Source: Atherinomorus stipes
Taxonomy: Eukaryota > Chordata > Actinopteri > Atheriniformes > Atherinidae
NCBI GenBank assembly: GCA_023101725.1
Contig: JALJCO010001098.1
Location: 682,001-746,000 of the forward strand
Direction: 5' to 3'
Length of the DNA stretch: 64,000 bases
Shown here: one piece after another, positions 59,001 through 64,000 of the stretch
Position numbering within the stretch: position 1 is the first letter of the stretch
How the letters are laid out: each line of letters starts with the position of its first letter
Notes under the pieces: generated by a model
Database searches by the model: none
What the model was told of the DNA's origin: nothing
The model's input: only the letters and a program-made list of their open reading frames with translations
Program-made: the position numbers and the translations under genes

Positions 59001-60947
59001 GAAGATGTGAACCAAACTGTCCTGTAATATTCTGAATACAGCTTCAACCTCACGGAATCTGCACACATAAAGGATTTATAATAGATGTGATGTTCATGAA
59101 CAAATGGATTCTTTTGGAAGAACGATGAGAATCAGATCTCAGTTGGGAGTCGTTCTTTTTATATATCAAAATTCTCCATGTTGCCTTCACGTGACAGAAG
59201 TGTGCATCACGGTAGTCTGATGTGCAACACGCCTCATTCATGAACGCATCTATGGGCAGAAAGTGTTGTTCAGAAACTTAGATCCTTCAAAAGTTTACAC
59301 TGGTGTACCTCAGGTTTATTTTATTTCTACTTTTCTGTATTTTTCCTGCATTTAAAACAAAGTACTATATTGTAATTATATTTAGCTAAATATCTTTTCA
59401 TCAACCTTTATTCATTTATAGAGAGTGTTTTGCATTACTAAAATTTTCTTATGTGAAAAATATTTGGAGTGAAGTTGTTTTGTACGGAAGTTAATTATAA
59501 CCAGCTTAGTATGTTGTGCCACAAAGTGTTTTGGTGAGTAAAATTCCAAAATAGGGACATCACTGTCAAAGCACAAGGATAACGCTTACAATGAAAACAA
59601 GATTAATGAAAATTATGACCGATGATTCAGAATATTTAACACCAACCAAGTTTCATATACTGTACTGATGAGGAGTGCAAGTCTGAATCATTGTGATCCA
59701 AATCCTGCCTTTTAAAAATCGCTAACAGTGATTATTAACTTGATAAAGATTAATTACTGTTGACTGAATTCTAAAATAAAAAAGAATGAATAAAAATGAA
59801 GAATGAGCCAGTCTTTTGAATGGTTCTTTAGATGGAAAGATTCAGCTCCCTTCAAAAGCCATAAATCCCATTTCTAATCTTTAACTGGGATGGATAAAGA
59901 TTGCAAGTTCAGAATGATTCAAATATAATCATAAGGATCTCTTCTTGGTTCTTAAGTAAGTGCAGGATCTTATAATGCAGCTCATGATGTTAAATTATTT
60001 TAAAAAAAGTTTTAACTGAAATGTAGGACCATAATGAAACCTGGAAATATGGAGATTTAATCTTTCTATCCAAGAGTCCAAACCATGATTTAATCTGCAT
60101 CTGTTACAGCTCACAGAGCATCATCAAGAGCTACTGAAAAAGCATTTAATTCATCTGCCGATTATTCTGGCTCATTATCTCCATCTCCATCAGCTGTCGA
60201 TTACTTTGTGAAGTGCAGCCAACTTTGTCGGCGAGGCCGCGGTGGGAGGATGGTTTTGACAAGCCGCCCACTGATCGTTATCAGGTGACGTCCTTTATAA
60301 ACAGTTAATCAGCGGTCTACAGAGAGAATGATCACTGGGGCTAGTGAGAATGGGGGGGTTTTGTTAGATTAAAGGAAATCTATTTTTATAACTTGGTGAG
60401 TGTTTAACACTTTGTTTATATTCCAACCTATAATTTATAAATAAATCAAGTTTATTTCACAGGAAATATGTAAAATGTGCCAATAATCGAGTGTAGGCTT
60501 GGCTGCAGGCGTTGAAAGCCAAGATATGGTTGGCAGTTCTTCATATATTATTTATGTCTGCAGTTTGATACCAAATATATTCATTTTAAGTTATCAAGCA
60601 TGATATCAGTATCAAAACAGAATCAATTATCTGCAATTAAAAGCTGTGTTACGTTTCATTTCTTGTTATAAAAATGTTTTCATGTCAGCTGTCAGGGTTG
60701 ATTCGGGTTCTTGTGCCTCCATTAAAGACCGCTGAGCTCCATTTTTGTAATGTGAATCAGTTTTTTCCTGGTTTTACCTTTGGAATCGTGATGGCATCGA
60801 AGTCCAGCGGCCGAACTTTGACCTTCTGGAAGAGGAAGTAGAACTCGGGGCTTCCAGGAGCCGTCTGGCCACCGAAGGTCAGAGTGTCGCCGTCTGAGAG
60901 CTCCCACAGGATGCCCGGCTGGAGGCGCACATCGTTCACCCACGTGC
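55663..60947 (-). CDS. tcf19: tcf19, transcription factor 19 (FHA and PHD finger protein), 3' four coding exons, partial
   Basis: This is a nuclear chromatin-binding factor. In mammals TCF19 reads H3K4me3 through its PHD finger and is linked to cell proliferation and metabolic gene control. The model joins minus-strand exons 60947-60778, 58979-58586, 58446-57942 and 56005-55663. All junctions are GT-AG and the phases agree (0, 1, 2), giving 469 residues plus a stop. In order it carries the end of an FHA domain (WVNDVRL, ELSDGDTLTFG), the TCF19 signature after it (EFYFLFQKVKVRP, DAITIP), the linker motif ATVILNSIGSLSK, the motif RRKSAHTVL, a basic KKRRKL patch, an AT-hook-like RRGRPRKHP, a Ser/acidic tract and a terminal PHD finger (QCDVCDAWYHIDC). 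The first exon or exons, with the start codon and the front of the FHA fold, are not found up to position 64,000 and must lie outside. Mammalian TCF19 is about 345 residues, so this protein is clearly longer. Family assignment is from known motifs; function here is inferred. Confidence 0.93.
56077..56603. mobile_element. hAT (Charlie-like) non-autonomous element in tcf19 terminal intron
   Basis: The left end reads CTGTTTCTCAAATGGAGG and the right end reads TGGTTGAGAACCAC, which are the usual hAT Charlie-type termini. The 7-bp direct repeat TAGAGCA flanks it (56070-56076 and 56604-56610), extending to 8 bp with one mismatch. Both ends contain GGGGTAC-type repeats in opposite orientation. It has no coding capacity. 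It sits 72 bp upstream (in gene sense) of the tcf19 last exon. Confidence 0.8.
56650..57770 (+). mobile_element. decayed L2-type LINE, reverse transcriptase and 3' end, antisense in tcf19 intron
   Basis: Around 56695-56745 the plus strand encodes RGVPQGSVLGPL, the reverse transcriptase block preceding the catalytic site. About 230 bp later, near 56975, ANDVVIYS matches the YADDTVIYS catalytic box with decay. 57246-57548 gives FIHAPVQILHTFD and later residues resembling the C-terminal half of fish L2-type proteins. Near 57670 the 3' UTR pattern of such elements (AGGCCATGACTTCCTTTTAC) appears. Frameshifts and stops are numerous, so it is dead. Confidence 0.7.
56806..56975 (+). repeat. dispersed repeat nested inside the L2-type LINE
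   Basis: The sequence starting CATTTATAAAGTACTTTCAT and continuing to GTGCTGTACATCAG resembles the common teleost dispersed tail (ATTTATATAGCACTTT). It splits the LINE reverse transcriptase between its GVPQGS block and its degraded YADD box, which indicates a later insertion. Exact limits are uncertain. Confidence 0.45.
57942..58446 (-). CDS. tcf19: tcf19 exon with basic, low-complexity middle region
   Basis: This is a 505-bp exon with donor ACAAG followed by GTGAGTTA. Two in-frame acceptors lie 9 bp apart (exon start 58446 after GCTCAG, or 58437 after GACAG), so a three-residue alternative is possible. It encodes a basic patch (RRPKKRRKLYKSE, a likely nuclear localisation signal), a Pro run, and a Ser/Arg-rich segment ending VQFGRFHHPT. 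I see no folded domain, and most of it has no obvious counterpart in mammalian TCF19. It accounts for much of the extra length of this protein. Phase 2 at the donor joins cleanly to the PHD exon. Confidence 0.85.
58586..58979 (-). CDS. tcf19: tcf19 exon with conserved linker
   Basis: This is a 394-bp exon with acceptor TTTTTCAG before GGAGGAACC and donor GCAG followed by GTAAAG. It encodes ATVILNSIGSLSK followed by a Ser/Pro/Ala-rich stretch and then RRKSAHTVLLEDDSSDEP. Both motifs match the mammalian TCF19 linker between the FHA and PHD domains, which makes this exon the best discriminator between tcf19 and other FHA or PHD proteins. It ends in phase 1, compatible with the next exon. Confidence 0.9.
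58980..60777 (-). other. tcf19 intron without recognisable features
   Basis: This is an intron of about 1.8 kb between the FHA exon and the linker exon. It is AT-rich with short A and T runs. I see no exon-like open frame with splice signals and no clear transposon termini. Confidence 0.6.
60778..60947 (-). CDS. tcf19: tcf19 exon with C-terminal half of FHA domain
   Basis: This is a 170-bp exon with acceptor CCAG before GCACGTGG and donor AAG followed by GTAAAA. It opens with two bases completing a Gly codon from the missing upstream exon and ends on a codon boundary. It encodes TWVNDVRL, then ELSDGDTLTFG, which are the last beta strands of an FHA fold, followed by EFYFLFQKVKVRPLDFDAIT. The phosphopeptide-binding Arg and Ser of the FHA domain would lie in the unseen upstream exon. 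Confidence 0.92.
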
Positions 60948-62147
60948 CTGGTAGCACAGGAGCAGGAGGAAGCGAGTTAATGCAGCAAACTGGTGGCACT
61001 GGCTTTCTTCTGCCAACAAAATGCCACGTTTTGATGGGAAATTCTCTGAAGTCACAACAACAAGCAGCAGTTTTGCAGTGGAGAGAAAAGCCACCTGAGG
61101 CCAGATAATCACAACTTACTCCTTTTTTTAAATTTTTATTATTATGTCTGAACGTCTGGCAGACGACACAGAAATAATCAAGCAGGGACAGCCCTGAAAT
61201 AAAGTCATTTGTTGACTATCAATGTGTTTACAGCTTCCAGAATTTAGGGGAAATGTAAAACAGCCTGTGAAATGAAACCAGAAATGAAGAGCTGGAAGGC
61301 TACAAGGCAAACGAATAGCCATGGCAGAATGAGAAATGCAGGGGGAATACTAAAGCATAACTAATAGCAAAATGGAAAATGTGTGAAACAGGCTGTGAAA
61401 TTACTTGAAAAATAGGCAGTGGTTTAGATTCTGAGCCCGTCAGACTTTAGCTCGAACTTTCACCCTCGGTCCGTCTCTCTTCACCTTCATGTGCAACTCA
61501 GACTGCAACAACGCTACCACGAGACCTCCGCTGTCACACATCCATCAGCATAAACGCCTTCCAGCATCTAAATGCACCAGGAGGAGCGTCTGGCACATCT
61601 CACTCCATTTCTAAATCCTATTTTATTTCTTTAAAAAGACACTTGGTTTACAAAGTGTTGCTAAATGAGAAAAATCCATTAAATTTTCTAAAACCCTGAT
61701 GACATTTTCATTTCTTAGTTTTGCAGTGACAAACAAAACTAATTAGAAACAAACAAAAACTGGAAAAAGTAGATTATCCCCCAACTTCAACTCCCTAGAA
61801 CCGATTTACCAATAAACAGTTTTATTTTAGCAATTAATTCATTACTTACTTCAGGTCTACTTACAAGCAGTTTCGCACATAAAGCTGTAGAGTAGCTGCC
61901 AAAAGATTCATTTCTATCATTTATGTGATAGGGAACCACTCCTTATATTCATAGTTTAATAATGACAGTAATAATTAGGTTTTCAGATATTGTAGTAATG
62001 AAGAAAAAGGAAAATACTGCAGTCCTCAGTGACTGGTTAATTATCTTCTCTGACTTACAGGCACATTTTGGAGCAAAGAATTATGTTCACGCCTTTCCTT
62101 TTTTTTTTTAACCCTCAACTGGGATATTGATCTATGTGCATATGTAG
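60948..62147. other. tcf19 intron or upstream DNA without recognised exon
   Basis: I searched the minus strand for the N-terminal FHA half (an Arg/Ser-containing segment ending in HG or SSHG before TWVND) and found none. Short frames only. Confidence 0.5.
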
Positions 62148-62245
62148 TAGGGCTGTCACGATTAGATGATTGGTCCAGAATATGTCAAATATCAAAACAG
62201 TTGTCAGAAACTAATTATCAATTAATCGTTTATTATTTTTAGGCT
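62148..62245 (+). mobile_element. hAT-like terminus fragment
   Basis: TAGGGCTGTCACGATTAGAT followed by AATTATCAATTAATCG resembles a common fish hAT end. The opposite end is not identified. Confidence 0.45.
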
Positions 62246-63322
62246 TTGTTTTTCTCTTAAAACTGTCGCTGTACCTTCTGTTGCGTTGTCTGTTTTTCTG
62301 TCATTGATAAACATGCATTGAAGCTACAAGCAATGGGCAAAGATCTCGATCAACCCCTCATTTCGTAATATTTTCCTTTTTTAAATAGTTCGTGATCCCC
62401 TTGTGAAATAGTTTTCCCAAGATTTCGTCAAGTCTCAAGTTCTCCTGAAGCACCTCGGCTACTTTTGATTCATCTGAAGCACAATTATTACACCACTTAG
62501 CATCAAACTATGATTTATCCAAACATAAAAAGGCTCCCAACTCGAGGCCTGAACCAGAATTAGCAAAGAACCGGTTTTAAACTGGATCTTTAGGCTCTGT
62601 TATTTGCAGCCATTTCTTTAGAGAAAACTGGTTTTCTTTTTTTGCAGATAACTTGGCATCTCTCAGCACAGGAAGCAGTCTGAACATAAAACATCCAAGG
62701 AAACTGAACAGTAGAGGACAAAAGAGGAAGAGTCAGGACTAAAGGAACTATACAGTAGATGAAGAGGATCTGAAAGTGATGTCCTGAAGAAACGGCAACA
62801 AATCCAGTCACAGGACCGGAGTGATGCATCTGCACCAGATGATTCATCTACTGTTGGCTGAGGCATCAACAGAAATGCTCACTATGGAGGGTGGCTGTCA
62901 GGAAAATGAGGAGAAAAGGATGCTACATGCCACATGAAAATCAGTGGCAACAGGTTTGATGGAGGAATGAATCCTCCTCTGGGCCTGGACCTAAACCTTA
63001 CTGAAGCAGTTTGGGATCATCTGGACAGAAAACAGAACAAAAGAAAGAAAACTACAAAGAAAAGAAACTAAAAGGAAGTTTGTCTGAGGATTAAGACGAA
63101 GAATAAAGCTCAAACCAGATATTAACCTTGAAGCTACAAGCCAGTCAGTTTTAACTGGGTGTATGTTTAAATAAATTGCACTTATTTCCAGTTTTTCTGG
63201 CAATATAAAAAGAAATGAAGGATGACTCAAGATATTTCACGCTTTGTTTAACGTTCTTTAAAATTCTGTGTAACTAGCAGACAAATGCAAGTTTAATTTG
63301 ATTAAATTTGATTGGTCTAGTC
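62246..63322. other. no gene recognised
   Basis: Minus frames of 68-85 codons (62590-63230) lack features. No FHA exon is present. Confidence 0.5.
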
Positions 63323-63829
63323 CAGGAGTCTGCAACATTTACAGTCCAAAGAGCCATTTTTACCTCAACCCAGCTAAATAGAAGTCATCCAGAGCCACAA
63401 ATATTTTATGGCCTTTTTTAAAAAATACAATTTATAATTTTTTGATAAATACTTACTTTATGAAATTTGTTTTAAAGAACCAGAGTTTTATTTTGGCTTT
63501 AAGGTTTTGAAAAACAAAACAAAAGCATAAAACCTTTTCAAAAAGAAAAGGATAGTTCCATTTTCCTTTCTGGGATTTTGCTCTTTTGAGACAGTGTGTT
63601 GCAGAAGAAGCCCACAGTTTCCAAGCTAATGAGACAAGAAACAGATTTTTAATTGTAAAAATTTTGTGCAATTGTTCCAAAGAAAAACAGCTAAAACCTA
63701 CATTTGTTATCACGTATATTTTCTAAAAATATTTCTCGGTTCTTTATCATTTTTAGTCAATGTTAGTGAGAGCTATGGAAGGTCCAAAGAGGCACTTTTG
63801 GCTCTGGAGCTGCAGGTTGCGGACCCCTG
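63323..63829. mobile_element. hAT-like MITE, full length, with target duplication
   Basis: Left end CAGGAGTCTGCAACATTTAC and right end GCAGGTTGCGGACCCCTG are inverted. Flanks GTCTAGTC (63315-63322) and GTGTGGTC (63830-63837) agree at 6 of 8. The 86-codon minus frame inside is shared with 452-782 and belongs to the element. Confidence 0.8.
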
Positions 63830-64000
63830 GTGTGGTCAGTAACATGTCCAACCATCTTTATTCCTGTTAATCTGAATGTGACAAAATTGAGTATATAGTA
63901 AAGTTATTTGAAAGTGAACGATGAAAGTGTGTAAAGCGTGTGTGAGGCCGGCTTTCCTTGCCGATGTGTAGATATTTCCTGTAAGCTGGTGTGTTTTTGC

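Overview
The window looks like a stretch of ray-finned fish (teleost) nuclear DNA. It is gene-poor, AT-rich and full of degraded transposons of kinds common in teleosts: hAT-like elements with 8-bp target duplications, TTAA-flanked inverted-repeat elements, Tc1/mariner relatives and L2-type LINE remains. The genes are split by GT-AG introns, and long microsatellites are frequent. The species cannot be named from the sequence.

Only two host gene loci can be supported, both on the minus strand. At the right, 55,663-60,947 holds the last four coding exons of tcf19 (transcription factor 19): the end of an FHA domain, the conserved linker, an AT-hook-like motif and a C-terminal PHD finger. All visible splice sites are canonical and the phases agree. 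The 5' part of the gene, with the start codon and the N-terminal half of the FHA domain, lies beyond the right edge. The terminal intron is almost wholly transposon-derived. At the left, 13,965-16,740 holds a two-exon C2H2 zinc-finger gene of the large teleost-expanded type with eight near-identical fingers. Its frame is broken in three places (exon 1, early exon 2, finger 7), so I call it a pseudogene or recently damaged gene.

Layout: 1-13.3 kb is transposon mosaic, including a 12-bp minisatellite, a Tc1 MITE and three TTAA elements. The zinc-finger locus follows to 16.7 kb. From 17.9 to 20.2 kb there is an odd purine-rich, homopolymer-laden block that may be a sequencing or assembly artefact. 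From 20.2 to 30.4 kb there is mostly featureless DNA with a 135-bp AAAAG array. From 30.4 to 36.1 kb there is a cluster of hAT elements, one carrying a nested TTAA element. From 38.7 to 40.3 kb there is a decayed Tc1/mariner transposon. From 41.7 to 54 kb there are more LINE tails, MITEs, CA repeats and a strong CTCF-type motif at 44,883. tcf19 and its intronic transposons fill 55.6-61 kb, and a hAT MITE closes the window at 63.3-63.8 kb.

I found no tRNA, rRNA or CRISPR and no convincing new gene system. The most useful observations are the damaged zinc-finger gene, the fish-specific features of tcf19, the nested transposon chronology, the purine block and two CTCF-like sites.
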